Positions 17,716 to 26,553 of a stretch of 64,000 nt of DNA are shown piece by piece; position 1 is the stretch's first letter; each line of letters opens with the position of its first letter. The DNA is taken from contig NZ_RQRS01000007.1 of assembly GCF_004335085.1 (NCBI RefSeq), positions 62,001 to 126,000 of the forward strand, written 5' to 3'. This DNA comes from Pedobacter nototheniae. GTDB taxonomy: Bacteria > Bacteroidota > Bacteroidia > Sphingobacteriales > Sphingobacteriaceae. The translations under genes and the position numbers were made by a program. Below the pieces are notes generated by a model, which made no database searches, had not been told where the DNA came from, and was given only the letters and a program-made list of their open reading frames with translations.

Positions 17716-20370
17716 TTATTGGTAGGTACTGTAGAAACCTTGTCTCTTGCTTAATTTTAAATCTTGTAAAATAGATGCTTTTACTTTAATAGTTACCGAA
17801 TAACTTTTGTAAGCACCATAAGGCACCCAGTTAACGCTCATATCCCAACAATGTAAATCTCTATAAATTGCGATATTCATTGGCGTTAAGCCGTTATTTT
17901 TGAAATCGTAACCAGAGTTAAAAGTAAATTTCCATTTAGGTGTTAAGTTAAAATCACCATTAAAGTTTAAAGTGTTACTGGTAGAACTAACGCCTAAATC
18001 ATTAGAATATTGAAAGCTATAAGAAAAAGAAAAGTTCCACGGAATATTAAAATCAACAAAGGCATTTGGATCACGACTTATAGCCGCCAATTGCTCTGAT
18101 TGAATATCAGACAGGCCTTTTTTCTTTGCCGCATCTGCTAGTTTATCATTGGCTTCGTTTTTACTTTTTAAGGCCTCAGGATTTAGGCTGTAATCGAAAG
18201 AGAAACCAAAATTAGTTAATCTTGGTAATTTAGCTCCTCTTGTCCAGGTAAAATCATTACTTCTTGTAAAGGTTCTAACACCAGAAACCGTAGTTTCATC
18301 TAGTGCATATGGATCGAATGTACCGTTGTAGTTAATACCTAATTTATCGGTAAATTGAGAACGACCAGCCAAACTTAATGTTGATAATTTATGGATTGGC
18401 GCCAAAAAGTTGTACGATCCATTAATGGTTAAGTTTTGTATAATTGGAATTTTCTTCTCTCCTGTGCCCGTCGTATCCTTACTAGATTTTACCTTTAACT
18501 CCACTATGTTTCCTAAACCAAAACCAATTGAGGCCGCTTTACCTGAAAAAGATCCTGGAAAGGCACTCGTTTGAAAAATGGAGTATTTAATTTGTTGTCC
18601 GTAACTGTCATAAATGAAACGACCGTTTTGATCAATTGCATTTTTATATGGACCGTTGCCTTCTTTTGTAAAATCAGGTGAATAATTGAACGAGATACTA
18701 GGCGTCATTACATGCCTTAATGCTTTTATATTTCCAAGATTATTAAAAGTTTTTTTGCCATAAATATTAGTCGTTAAACTAGTAGATAAATTATAGCTAC
18801 CTGCACGCTTAAAGCCACTAATGGTATCCATTCTGCTTGTATAAGTTCCATCAGCAAAAGTTGTGTATCGACTCCTTGTAGTTTGAAAGTTCCAAACTTC
18901 ATTATAAGTACCACCCATAGAGAAGTTTAAATACTTGAGTAAAGTAAATGACATACTAACTGGAATTGTGTGTTGAAAACCAGATTGTAGTCTTTTTAAA
19001 CCATCATTTTGAAACAACAAACTATCTTTTGTGGTAACGGTATTTGTTCCTTGCAAACCATAACCAATAGTAATTTTTTGATACCATTTTTGCTCGCCAA
19101 CTCTATTTTTAGAATCAAAAGGACTAAAAGTAGGCACATTGAAAGTTCCAGTTGGAAATCTTATTGAAATGTCTTTTGTACTTAATGTTTGATCACTACC
19201 CAACGATAATGAATAGTTCATCCCGTTTGGAAAAGCCTTAGCATAACTAATACTACTACTCATGGTATTTGTTGCAATTGCTCTTTGATCGTAAGTGGCA
19301 TTTGCACCTGTGGCCTTAAAATAACTGCTCGATCCTAAATTTACACTTGCACTAAATGTTGTTCCTGGTCTTGCGTTTGCATTCTGACTATGTGTCCAAG
19401 CCAAGTGGAATACCTTTGCGGGATTATTAAATGCCTCGGTTCCTTCCAATCCATTCTTAGAGCTGCTATAGTTAAAGTTAATATTACCGTTAAATTTATA
19501 TCTCTTGGTGTAATTACTTAATAAACTAGTTTCATAGGAACCATTGGTATAAATAGTTCCTAAAAATTTAGCATCCCAATAATCATTTAAACCTAAATAA
19601 TAGCCTATGTTTTGTAAGAAAAAGCCTTTTGTGGCATCTTCACCTGGTGTTGGCAATATAAAACCTGAAGATCGCTTATTTGGCTTGGGAAAAAAGGCAA
19701 AAGGCAAAGCTAGCGGTGTTGGTATGTCCTCTATCTTCATATAAACTGGTCCAGTAATAATCTGCTTTTCAGTTACAACACCTTTTGAAATCATTAAACC
19801 GAAGTGAGGATGCGGCAAATTACACGTGCTATACATTACATTTTTGATGTGTATTTCATCGTCAATCTGTTTTTTACTTTGTCCACCAGAGAAAAATCCA
19901 CCCTCTTGTTCAGAAAAAACTCCATAAATTTTTCCTCGTGTTGTTTCTGTATTGTAAAAAATTGAATCTGCAATTGCAGATGCTTCTGTACCTGATTTTG
20001 AAATAGGACGACCAACATAACGTCCAGTTTTTGGATCTTTTGTTCCTTTAGCAAAAATAGTGTGGTTTTTTTGGTCTACTCTTATATAGTTAGCATCCAG
20101 CTCAAAATCGCCATATTTTATCCTCGCATTGCCATATAAATAGATAATATTTTTATCCTTACTCATTTTTACTGAGTCATCAGCTTTGTACTCTACTTTT
20201 TGTTCGAGATCGCTATTACTTTTAGGTTTTACTTTGGCTGTATCTTTCTTCGCCGTGTCTTGCTTAATGATTTGTTGCAATGAAAAACCAGAAAATGCGT
20301 TAGCTTTACCAACACTAAGTGTTAATAAAATGACAGAAATTAGTAAAATAGAGTTGTTCAGAAGTTTCAA
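17716..20370 (-). CDS. lptD: LptD-like LPS assembly outer-membrane protein
   Basis: This 884-residue protein is the Bacteroidota form of LptD, which inserts lipopolysaccharide into the outer leaflet. It has a signal peptide (about 1-25, GKANA). A short OstA/LptA-like beta-jellyroll follows (about 55-180: DDSVKMSKDKNIIYLYGNARIKYGDFELDA, visible in pieces such as IYLYGNARIKYGDFELDA). The large C-terminal barrel (about 215-884) has many strands with aromatic girdles and ATPLALPFAFFP-like text at its start (IPTPLALPFAFFPKPN). It is the first gene of a unit with cinA. Its promoter region is shared with the divergent amidase. KdsA and KdsD elsewhere in the window supply the Kdo part of the same molecule. 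Confidence 0.87.
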   Translation of the reverse strand: MKLLNNSILLISVILLTLSVGKANAFSGFSLQQIIKQDTAKKDTAKVKPKSNSDLEQKVEYKADDSVKMSKDKNIIYLYGNARIKYGDFELDANYIRVDQKNHTIFAKGTKDPKTGRYVGRPISKSGTEASAIADSIFYNTETTRGKIYGVFSEQEGGFFSGGQSKKQIDDEIHIKNVMYSTCNLPHPHFGLMISKGVVTEKQIITGPVYMKIEDIPTPLALPFAFFPKPNKRSSGFILPTPGEDATKGFFLQNIGYYLGLNDYWDAKFLGTIYTNGSYETSLLSNYTKRYKFNGNINFNYSSSKNGLEGTEAFNNPAKVFHLAWTHSQNANARPGTTFSASVNLGSSSYFKATGANATYDQRAIATNTMSSSISYAKAFPNGMNYSLSLGSDQTLSTKDISIRFPTGTFNVPTFSPFDSKNRVGEQKWYQKITIGYGLQGTNTVTTKDSLLFQNDGLKRLQSGFQHTIPVSMSFTLLKYLNFSMGGTYNEVWNFQTTRSRYTTFADGTYTSRMDTISGFKRAGSYNLSTSLTTNIYGKKTFNNLGNIKALRHVMTPSISFNYSPDFTKEGNGPYKNAIDQNGRFIYDSYGQQIKYSIFQTSAFPGSFSGKAASIGFGLGNIVELKVKSSKDTTGTGEKKIPIIQNLTINGSYNFLAPIHKLSTLSLAGRSQFTDKLGINYNGTFDPYALDETTVSGVRTFTRSNDFTWTRGAKLPRLTNFGFSFDYSLNPEALKSKNEANDKLADAAKKKGLSDIQSEQLAAISRDPNAFVDFNIPWNFSFSYSFQYSNDLGVSSTSNTLNFNGDFNLTPKWKFTFNSGYDFKNNGLTPMNIAIYRDLHCWDMSVNWVPYGAYKSYSVTIKVKASILQDLKLSKRQGFYSTYQ

Positions 20371-20386
20371 ATTCGTATTTGAATGT

Positions 20387-20394
20387 TATTTTTG
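20387..20394 (+). promoter_or_regulatory. -7 promoter element for the first amidase gene
   Basis: TATTTTTG matches TAnnTTTG exactly. It lies inside the longer reading frame that would begin at 20379. A transcript starting near 20400 could only use ATG 20445, which supports the shorter start. Confidence 0.5.
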
Positions 20395-20444
20395 CAAAAG
20401 TGTTTAATCAAAAACGTCCAAAATTAGTGAAAAATATACCATTG

Positions 20445-21308
20445 ATGTATCTTAAAACCATTTTAGCCTTTATTATTTGTACAATATCATTAAATTCATT
20501 TGATAATCAAGCATTTGCGCAACAATATAAAATTAAAACAATTGTTATTGACGCCGGTCACGGTGGTAAAGATGGCGCTACCCATGGGGTATATTCTAAA
20601 GAGAAAGATGTAGCGTTAAAAACGGCCTTAAACCTCGGTAAAGCACTTCAGGATAGTATCAAAGATCTTAAAATAATTTACACCCGCGAAACCGATGTTT
20701 TTATTCCGCTTTATGAGCGTATTAATATTGCAAATAATGCAAAAGCTGATCTTTTTATCTCCATCCATTTAAATGATATGCCAGTTAGGGTATCCAAAGT
20801 GGTTGATTATTATAAGAAAGTTAGAGGAAAAAAAGTTCCTGTTTATCGTACTGTAGCAACAAAAAGTACATCAACACATGGTACAGAAACGTTTGTATCG
20901 GGTACAGGAAGATTGAGTGAGCAAGATGAAGTAATAAAAAGGGAAAACGCTTCTATGTTTTTAGAGGATAATTATCAAAAAAACTACGAAGGTTTTATTG
21001 CCAATACGCCAGAAAGCGATATTATGATTTCATTAATGAAACAAACAAATCGCGAAAGAAGTTTGAAATTTGCTTCTATGCTTCAACAAGAATATGTAAA
21101 CGCAGGACGAGTTAATCGTGGTGTGCAAGAAAAAAGTTTAGCAGTATTAGCTCGTGCAGCTATGCCTGCGGTTTTAACAGAAATTGGTTTCGTAAGTAAT
21201 CCAGAGGAAGAAGATTATATGAACTCGCCCGAAGGACAAAATGAAATTGTTAGTGGTATTATAAAGGCTATTAAAAACTATAAGCGACTGGCCGAAACTT
21301 CTTTTTAA
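20445..21308 (+). CDS. N-acetylmuramoyl-L-alanine amidase (Amidase_3), first of a tandem pair
   Basis: This secreted, 287-residue zinc amidase cuts the bond between N-acetylmuramic acid and L-alanine in peptidoglycan. A signal peptide (MYLKTILAFIICTISLNS..AFAQQ) leads straight into the catalytic domain. Zinc ligands are the His of IDAGHGGKDGA, the Glu of SKEKDVALK and the His of FISIHLND. The catalytic Glu is in TEIGFVSNPEE. The domain has a roughly 60-residue insertion (VVDYYKKVRGKKVPVYRTV and following), larger than in its neighbour. I start at ATG 20445 because the upstream ATG (20379) precedes a promoter element and would put 22 residues before the signal peptide. A second, shorter copy follows 26 bases later. 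Confidence 0.9.
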   Translation: MYLKTILAFIICTISLNSFDNQAFAQQYKIKTIVIDAGHGGKDGATHGVYSKEKDVALKTALNLGKALQDSIKDLKIIYTRETDVFIPLYERINIANNAKADLFISIHLNDMPVRVSKVVDYYKKVRGKKVPVYRTVATKSTSTHGTETFVSGTGRLSEQDEVIKRENASMFLEDNYQKNYEGFIANTPESDIMISLMKQTNRERSLKFASMLQQEYVNAGRVNRGVQEKSLAVLARAAMPAVLTEIGFVSNPEEEDYMNSPEGQNEIVSGIIKAIKNYKRLAETSF

Positions 21309-21334
21309 TCAACAATCAAAATCTCCCTGCATAA

Positions 21335-22114
21335 ATGAAGCTAAAACTTCTAGTTATTTTTTCAATTTTAATATCAAGTGCTGCCTTTCAAAGTGCTTTT
21401 GCTCAGGGCTATAAAATTAAAACTATTGTAATAGATCCTGGTCATGGTGGTAGAAAACCTGGAGCATCAGGAAGTTTTTCTAAGGAAAAAGATGTTGCAT
21501 TAAAAATTGGATTAAAGTTAGGTGAGAAATTAAAAGATGAATTGCCGGGTATAAAAATTATTTACACAAGAACAAAAGATGTAGATGTTGATTTATATCG
21601 CCGTGCTGAGATTGCCAATGATGCAAATGCCGATCTTTTTATATCTGTGCATTGTAATTCCATGCCTGCAGGTAATAAAAGTACCAAAGGTGTAGAAACT
21701 TTAGTGGCAGGTTCTCACAGATTGAAGGAACAAGATGCCGCAATAAGAGAAAATGCCGATATAAAATTAGAAAAGAACTATAAAACAAAATATCAAGGCT
21801 ACGATCCAAATGATCCTGCTACATTTATTATTTTATCGCTATTAAAAAACGCGTTTAGAGATAAAAGCATTAAATTTGCCAAACTTATTCAAAATAGTTA
21901 CATCAAAAGAGATGATAGAGTAAGTCGTGGTGTTAAAGAACAAGGAGTTTTAGTATTACAACGTTGTGGTATGCCCGCAGTTCTTACTGAGGTAGGTTTT
22001 ATATCAAATACACAGGAAGAAAAGTATATAAACTCATCAAAAGGACAAAATGAAATTGCTGACTCTATTGTGGAGGCAATTAAAGAATATAAGAAAAATA
22101 TTGAGGTAAGATAA
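21335..22114 (+). CDS. N-acetylmuramoyl-L-alanine amidase (Amidase_3), second of a tandem pair
   Basis: This 259-residue paralogue of the preceding gene has a signal peptide (MKLKLLVIFSILISSAAFQSAFA) and the same zinc site: IDPGHGGRKPGA, KEKDVALKIG, FISVHCNS and the catalytic Glu in TEVGFISNTQEE. It lacks most of the first copy's insertion after the third motif. The shared sequence, including YKIKTIVID at the start of both mature proteins, points to a tandem duplication followed by divergence. Both are expected to act in the periplasm in cell separation or wall turnover. No LysM or SPOR targeting domain is present in either. Confidence 0.9.
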   Translation: MKLKLLVIFSILISSAAFQSAFAQGYKIKTIVIDPGHGGRKPGASGSFSKEKDVALKIGLKLGEKLKDELPGIKIIYTRTKDVDVDLYRRAEIANDANADLFISVHCNSMPAGNKSTKGVETLVAGSHRLKEQDAAIRENADIKLEKNYKTKYQGYDPNDPATFIILSLLKNAFRDKSIKFAKLIQNSYIKRDDRVSRGVKEQGVLVLQRCGMPAVLTEVGFISNTQEEKYINSSKGQNEIADSIVEAIKEYKKNIEVR

Positions 22115-22139
22115 TTGGCATTATAAATGATAGTTAGTT

Positions 22140-22147
22140 TACCTTTG
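22140..22147 (+). promoter_or_regulatory. Possible -7 element upstream of the MCE gene
   Basis: TACCTTTG matches TAnnTTTG, and an ATTG sits 22 bases upstream as a weak -33. If used, the MCE transcript would have a leader of about 155 bases (22155-22309) in which I see no convincing structure. Confidence 0.3.
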
Positions 22148-22309
22148 AATATTAATAACACAATTTAAACATAAACAAAACAAAAGTGCTGATGCTTTTA
22201 TTATCTACTATCAGATAATTAATAAAGTATCATAAAATAAGAAAGCGCTCTTATAGGAACTGAAGATTTAATAAACTTTGGAACTTGTAGCCATTAAATA
22301 GAAACACTC

Positions 22310-23263
22310 ATGAAAATTAAGAACGAAACCAAAGTAGGTATTTTAGCTGCATTTGCCATTGCTTTATTAATAATTGGATATAACTTTTTAAAAGGAAACT
22401 CAATCTTTTCAAGCGAAACAAGTTTGTTTGCAAGATATTCAAGAGTTGATGGTTTAACAGTGTCAAAACCTGTATTAATTAACGGTTATCAAATTGGACG
22501 CGTAGCTAAACTGCAATTAGAGCCAGGTGGTACTATTTTAGCAACTTTAAGCATTAACAGTAAATACGATATTCCTGATAATAGTACTGCACGTTTAGAA
22601 GGTACAGACCTTTTAGGCAGCAAAGCGATTGTGATGGAATTAGGTAACTCTAAAAAAATGGCTGAAGATGGTGCAACCTTAAATGCAAATGTAGAAAAAG
22701 GTTTGATGGAACAAGTTCAGCCAATTCAGAAAAAAGCAGAGTTGATTATAGGTAAAATGGATTCTATATTAAGTAGCGTAAACACTATTTTAAGTCCAAA
22801 CTTCCAAAAAAATGTTGACAAAAGCTTTAACAGTATTGCTGGAACATTGGCATCATTAGAAACAACATCTAAAAAGGTTGATGGTTTAGTTGGATCAGAA
22901 AGTCAGCGTATTTCGGCAATTTTCAAAAATGTTGAAGGCATTACAGCTAATTTAAATAACAACAATAAAAAAATCAGTGATATTTTATCTAATATTAATA
23001 CAGTTACCGATAAATTTGCTGCCGCTAACTTTAAGCAAACACTTGATAATGCGAATAATGCAATTGCAGATTTACAAAGTGTAATCACAGGAATCAAAAA
23101 TGGCAAGGGTAGTTTAGGCTTATTATTAAATGATACTAAAATGTATGATAACTTAAGTAGCGCATCTAAAAACCTGGATGAATTAATGATCGATTTAAAA
23201 GCTAATCCTAAACGTTACGTACACTTCTCTGTATTTGGTGGTGGAAATAAGAAAGACAAATAA
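22310..23263 (+). CDS. MlaD/MCE family lipid-transport protein
   Basis: This 317-residue protein has one N-terminal membrane anchor (about 9-27, VGILAAFAIALLIIGYNFL), then an MCE domain (about 35-115: SLFARYSRVDGLTVSKPVLINGYQIGRV..DLLGSKAIVMELG in parts). A long helical region (about 130-290) follows, with heptad-like repeats and many SI/LNN segments. MCE proteins form hexameric rings that shuttle phospholipids between membranes. The permease (MlaE) and ATPase (MlaF) partners are not adjacent, as is often so in this phylum. It follows the amidases on the same strand after a 195-base gap and ends at a strong terminator. Confidence 0.9.
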   Translation: MKIKNETKVGILAAFAIALLIIGYNFLKGNSIFSSETSLFARYSRVDGLTVSKPVLINGYQIGRVAKLQLEPGGTILATLSINSKYDIPDNSTARLEGTDLLGSKAIVMELGNSKKMAEDGATLNANVEKGLMEQVQPIQKKAELIIGKMDSILSSVNTILSPNFQKNVDKSFNSIAGTLASLETTSKKVDGLVGSESQRISAIFKNVEGITANLNNNNKKISDILSNINTVTDKFAAANFKQTLDNANNAIADLQSVITGIKNGKGSLGLLLNDTKMYDNLSSASKNLDELMIDLKANPKRYVHFSVFGGGNKKDK

Positions 23264-23278
23264 CAAACCTACATAAAT

Positions 23279-23315
23279 AAAAAAGCGTACAATTATCAAA
23301 TTGTACGCTTTTTTT
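23279..23315. terminator. Bidirectional terminator
   Basis: A perfect 14-bp stem (AAAAGCGTACAATT and complement) with a 4-base loop and T runs on both sides lies between the convergent MCE and RNase Z genes. Confidence 0.92.
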
Positions 23316-23338
23316 ATGCCTAATAATTATTAGCTGGC

Positions 23339-24244
23339 TTATAACTGAAAAGTTCTACCCTCTATCGCAAGTTCCGTATTTTCAAAAACGGATTGAGCTT
23401 CTTCTAAAAGCATTTGTAGGGTTTTATATCTTGATGAAAAATGACCAATTAATAATTTCTTCGCATGGATTATATTAGCGATTTCTGCGGCTTGCAATGC
23501 AGTTGTATGATGCGTTTCTTTTGCTCTATCTAATAACTCATGAAGAAATGTAGCTTCATGGTATAATGTATCGCAATTCATTATTGTTGGAAAGTAACGT
23601 TCGTCATATAAAGTATCAGAGCAATAAGCATAAGCTCTTGGCGCTTCAGCAGGCGTTGTGTAATCCTCACTGTGTAAAACATCACCATTTGGTAAGGTAA
23701 CATCAATTCCCTTTTTTAAAGCCGTATAATAAGCCATCGGTACATCATCAGTTTTCTCCTTAATTAATTTCCGCTGCCTTTTCTTCTGCTCAAAAACAAA
23801 TCCGGTACAAGGAATCCGGTGGTTTAAAATAATTGTTCTTACACTTAAATCACTATTTTCAAAAATTTGAGTGGATGCTGTCGGGTCAATGGCAAAAAAT
23901 TCAATTGGATATCTCAATGTTGTATCCGAGTATTTAAATTGAATTTCCAGAATTTCAAGCAAAGCGGCCGGACCAAAAATTTGCATTGGTTTTGTTCTAC
24001 CATTTAAATGCAAACTGGATAATAGCCCAACAAGGCCCAAATAATGGTCGCCATGTAAGTGTGTTATAAAAATGTAATCGATTCTTGCAGCTTTAATATT
24101 AAACCGAATCAGTTGGTGTTGCGTACCTTCACCACAATCAATTAAATAGTACTTTTCATTACAATTTAAAAGTTGTGCCGATGGATTACGGTTAAAAACC
24201 GGGGTTGCAGAACTACTTCCTAAAATTGTAACTTCAAACTTCAT
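23339..24244 (-). CDS. rnz: Ribonuclease Z (tRNA 3'-end endonuclease)
   Basis: This 301-residue enzyme removes 3' trailers from tRNA precursors. The metal site is H62-L-H64-G-D66-H67 (FITHLHGDHYLGLVGLL). Further ligands are in the YCSDT segment (about 212) and IGHFSSRY (about 267). The exosite segment between them (PCTGFVFEQKKRQRKL) is of the short bacterial type. Length is normal for bacterial RNase Z. It follows the STAS gene on the minus strand, but a hairpin at 24261-24297 lies between them. Confidence 0.94.
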   Translation of the reverse strand: MKFEVTILGSSSATPVFNRNPSAQLLNCNEKYYLIDCGEGTQHQLIRFNIKAARIDYIFITHLHGDHYLGLVGLLSSLHLNGRTKPMQIFGPAALLEILEIQFKYSDTTLRYPIEFFAIDPTASTQIFENSDLSVRTIILNHRIPCTGFVFEQKKRQRKLIKEKTDDVPMAYYTALKKGIDVTLPNGDVLHSEDYTTPAEAPRAYAYCSDTLYDERYFPTIMNCDTLYHEATFLHELLDRAKETHHTTALQAAEIANIIHAKKLLIGHFSSRYKTLQMLLEEAQSVFENTELAIEGRTFQL

Positions 24245-24260
24245 ATTTCTAAAGATATAT

Positions 24261-24297
24261 AAAAGCCCCGTAGGTTTAAATACTACGAGGCTTTTTT
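24261..24297 (-). terminator. Terminator or attenuator between the STAS gene and rnz
   Basis: On the minus strand AAGCCTCGTAG pairs with CTACGGGGCTT, fully paired with one G-U. It is followed by a T-rich stretch. The plus-strand reading has a mismatch instead, which indicates that it serves the minus strand. Confidence 0.75.
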
Positions 24298-24315
24298 AAA
24301 TAGGTTAATGCGTTT

Positions 24316-24693
24316 TTATTTTGCGCCTCTGAATTCTTTTTCCAACTCTTCCATAAAAATGAAATCTGTTGCTTCAGCTAGTGTATTAACAAACGTTACA
24401 GATTGAAATATGTTTGATAATTCTATAATATGAGCAATTGCATCATTAATACCTGTAACGATAAATAAGCCACCTGCATTTTTACACAGCCTATCTCCTA
24501 CCAATAAACAACTTAAATCTTGAGCATCCGTACACTCTTTAACGTGCGATAAGTCAATTATTATATTTTTAAAGCCTTCGGCATTTAGTAAATAAAATTC
24601 TGATTTTAAGCCAGGCGCATTATCATTTGTAAACTTAGGTTCTTTTAACTTTAAGGTTACGTATTTCTCATGTTTATCTACTGAAAATTTCAT
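24316..24693 (-). CDS. STAS-domain protein (anti-sigma antagonist fold), phosphorylation serine replaced
   Basis: This 125-residue single STAS domain protein has the usual strand-helix pattern (YVTLKLKEP, GFKNIIIDLSHV, LFIVTGINDAIAHIIELSNIFQ, split here). In SpoIIAA-like antagonists the loop after IDLS reads D-S-S-G-L, where the serine is phosphorylated. Here the matching segment is T-D-A-Q-D-L-S (about 56-62), with alanine at that place. So classical switching by a serine kinase seems lost or moved. It lies between purC and rnz on the same strand. Partner kinases or phosphatases are not in the window. Confidence 0.82.
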   Translation of the reverse strand: MKFSVDKHEKYVTLKLKEPKFTNDNAPGLKSEFYLLNAEGFKNIIIDLSHVKECTDAQDLSCLLVGDRLCKNAGGLFIVTGINDAIAHIIELSNIFQSVTFVNTLAEATDFIFMEELEKEFRGAK

Positions 24694-24736
24694 CTCTCTA
24701 TTCTTTATTTTACTAATGTATATATTTTGTTTCGAA

Positions 24737-25681
24737 TTAAAGCTTTTCTATTGCCTTTAACACATTAGCTTCAATTCTTGCGGAAATAGCATCAGCATCA
24801 GCTTTTACAAATTTCTCGCCCACAATTTGTTCATATAATTCTATATAACGCTCTGAAATTGAATTAACAATCTCAGGTGTCATTTCTGGCACAACCTGTC
24901 CATCCTTACCCTGAAAACCATTTTCGATTAACCATTTACGTACAAATTCTTTTGAAAGCTGTTTTTGAGCTTCATCACTATTTTGGCGTTCTTGATAACC
25001 TTCTGCGTAAAAATAACGAGATGAATCTGGTGTATGAATTTCGTCAATTAAGTAGATTACTCCATCTGCCTTGCCAAATTCATATTTTGTATCGACCAAA
25101 ATTAATCCGCTTTTTGCTGCTATTTCAGTTCCACGTTGATATAAAGCACGTGTATATTCTTCAAGTTTTTCATAATCAGCTAAAGAAACAATTCCTTTTG
25201 CTAAGATATCTTCTCTAGAAATATCTTCATCATGCCCTACCGATGCCTTAGTTGTTGGCGTAATAATAGGGTTAGGCAATTTATCGTTTTCCTTTAAACC
25301 CTCTGGCAAAGCCACACCGCAAACACTTCTTTTACCCACGCTATACTCTCTCCAAGAATGACCTGATAAATAACCACGGATAACCATTTCAACCTTAAAT
25401 GGTTCACAAATTCTTCCGATAGTAACCATTGGATCAGGAACATCCAATACCCAATTAGGGACAATATCTTGCGTAGCAGCTAAAAATTTTGCAGCAATTT
25501 GATTTAAAACCTGCCCTTTAAATGGAATGGCTTCAGGTAAAACAACATCAAAAGCAGAAATTCTGTCGGTAACAACCATGGCCATAAATTTATCGGCTAT
25601 GGTGTAAACATCACGAACTTTTCCTTTGTAATAGTTACTCTGTTCAGGGAAATTGAAATGGGTTTCTTTAAGTGCTTTCAT
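24737..25681 (-). CDS. purC: Phosphoribosylaminoimidazole-succinocarboxamide synthase (PurC)
   Basis: This 314-residue enzyme joins aspartate to CAIR in de novo purine synthesis. Diagnostic parts are KGKVRDVY (about 19-26), [15 protein letters not shown] (about 36-50), [16 protein letters not shown] (about 107-122) and the late LVDTKYEFG (about 196). It is of the longer type (about 300 residues) seen in Bacteroidota and yeast rather than the 240-residue E. coli form. The gene starts 6 bases after a TATTTTTA box (25688-25695, minus), one base from the -7 consensus, so its leader may be very short. No other purine gene is adjacent. Confidence 0.95.
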   Translation of the reverse strand: MKALKETHFNFPEQSNYYKGKVRDVYTIADKFMAMVVTDRISAFDVVLPEAIPFKGQVLNQIAAKFLAATQDIVPNWVLDVPDPMVTIGRICEPFKVEMVIRGYLSGHSWREYSVGKRSVCGVALPEGLKENDKLPNPIITPTTKASVGHDEDISREDILAKGIVSLADYEKLEEYTRALYQRGTEIAAKSGLILVDTKYEFGKADGVIYLIDEIHTPDSSRYFYAEGYQERQNSDEAQKQLSKEFVRKWLIENGFQGKDGQVVPEMTPEIVNSISERYIELYEQIVGEKFVKADADAISARIEANVLKAIEKL

Positions 25682-25708
25682 GGGCGATAAAAATACGACT
25701 TTTAAACA

Positions 25709-25740
25709 AAAAACCCCATAGTTTGTACCATGAGGTTTTA
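25709..25740 (-). terminator. Terminator after the secreted-protein gene
   Basis: On the minus strand AAACCTCAT pairs with ATGGGGTTT (one G-U), followed by a T run. It lies between the 25762 stop and purC. Confidence 0.65.
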
Positions 25741-25761
25741 ATTATTTTGAATTAATTCTCG

Positions 25762-26553
25762 TTATTTCATTAAGGCAAAATATCTACCATTGAACTTGTA
25801 AGTTTGCATTTTATTAATCACGGTATAATACCCATTTTCATTATGCTTATCTTCTGATAATGGAATGGTTATAGTTTTAGAAATATCATTGTAAGCTATT
25901 AAATCCTTGTTTTTTTGCTGCATAATTGGCCAATAAGCAATTCTAATATCTGAATTTATTTTGTTGCTAGATTTTATTAATGGAGCATCTGTAATTAATT
26001 CATCTTTAGTAAAACAGAAAAATTGAACTGTTTGCCCGTAGTAAGAAGACATATATGTTGAACGATAAAAAGCTAAATAATAGATTTTATTATTCAATAC
26101 AGCATTTTCTATCTTAGTGAAATAACCAGCAACATCCTCATTATATTTACGAACTCGATGAGATGATTTAATTGAATTTGTAGTTTTATACTGATAGATT
26201 ACTTCCCAAAATCTTTCCGTCCCTCCTTGCCCATCGTCCCAAGAATAAATCTTGAATTTTTTGTCGCTGGATGACACTATACTCATTCCATGTTTCTTTA
26301 ATTGCGGAAAATTATAATTAAAAGTCCTTAAGTTTTTGCTCGTATAGTCTAATAATGATTTAGCAAGCACTTGGTTTGCTTTTGTAAGTTCTTTATCTCT
26401 ATCTACTTGTTTTGTATAAATATAATTTTCGGCCCAATGGTTTACATTTTTAATCTTTGTCACTAAGTCCTTTTCTATAGTTTTTATACTTTGACCTAAA
26501 GCATTAATAGTAGCAAATAAAATAAAAAGAAACGAGATAGAGGTTAATTTCAT
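25762..26553 (-). CDS. Secreted protein of unknown function
   Basis: This 263-residue protein has a signal peptide (MKLTSISFLFILFATINALGQ). I do not recognise the family. The mature part is lysine-, tyrosine- and asparagine-rich. It has a central segment KFKIYSWDDGQGGTERFWEVIYQYK and ends with YKFNGRYFALMK, a kind of ending common in Bacteroidota periplasmic proteins. It has no lipobox and no catalytic motif. Its ATG directly abuts the phoH stop codon (TAAATG), so it is translationally coupled to phoH. That is an odd partner for a secreted protein. Confidence 0.75.
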   Translation of the reverse strand: MKLTSISFLFILFATINALGQSIKTIEKDLVTKIKNVNHWAENYIYTKQVDRDKELTKANQVLAKSLLDYTSKNLRTFNYNFPQLKKHGMSIVSSSDKKFKIYSWDDGQGGTERFWEVIYQYKTTNSIKSSHRVRKYNEDVAGYFTKIENAVLNNKIYYLAFYRSTYMSSYYGQTVQFFCFTKDELITDAPLIKSSNKINSDIRIAYWPIMQQKNKDLIAYNDISKTITIPLSEDKHNENGYYTVINKMQTYKFNGRYFALMK

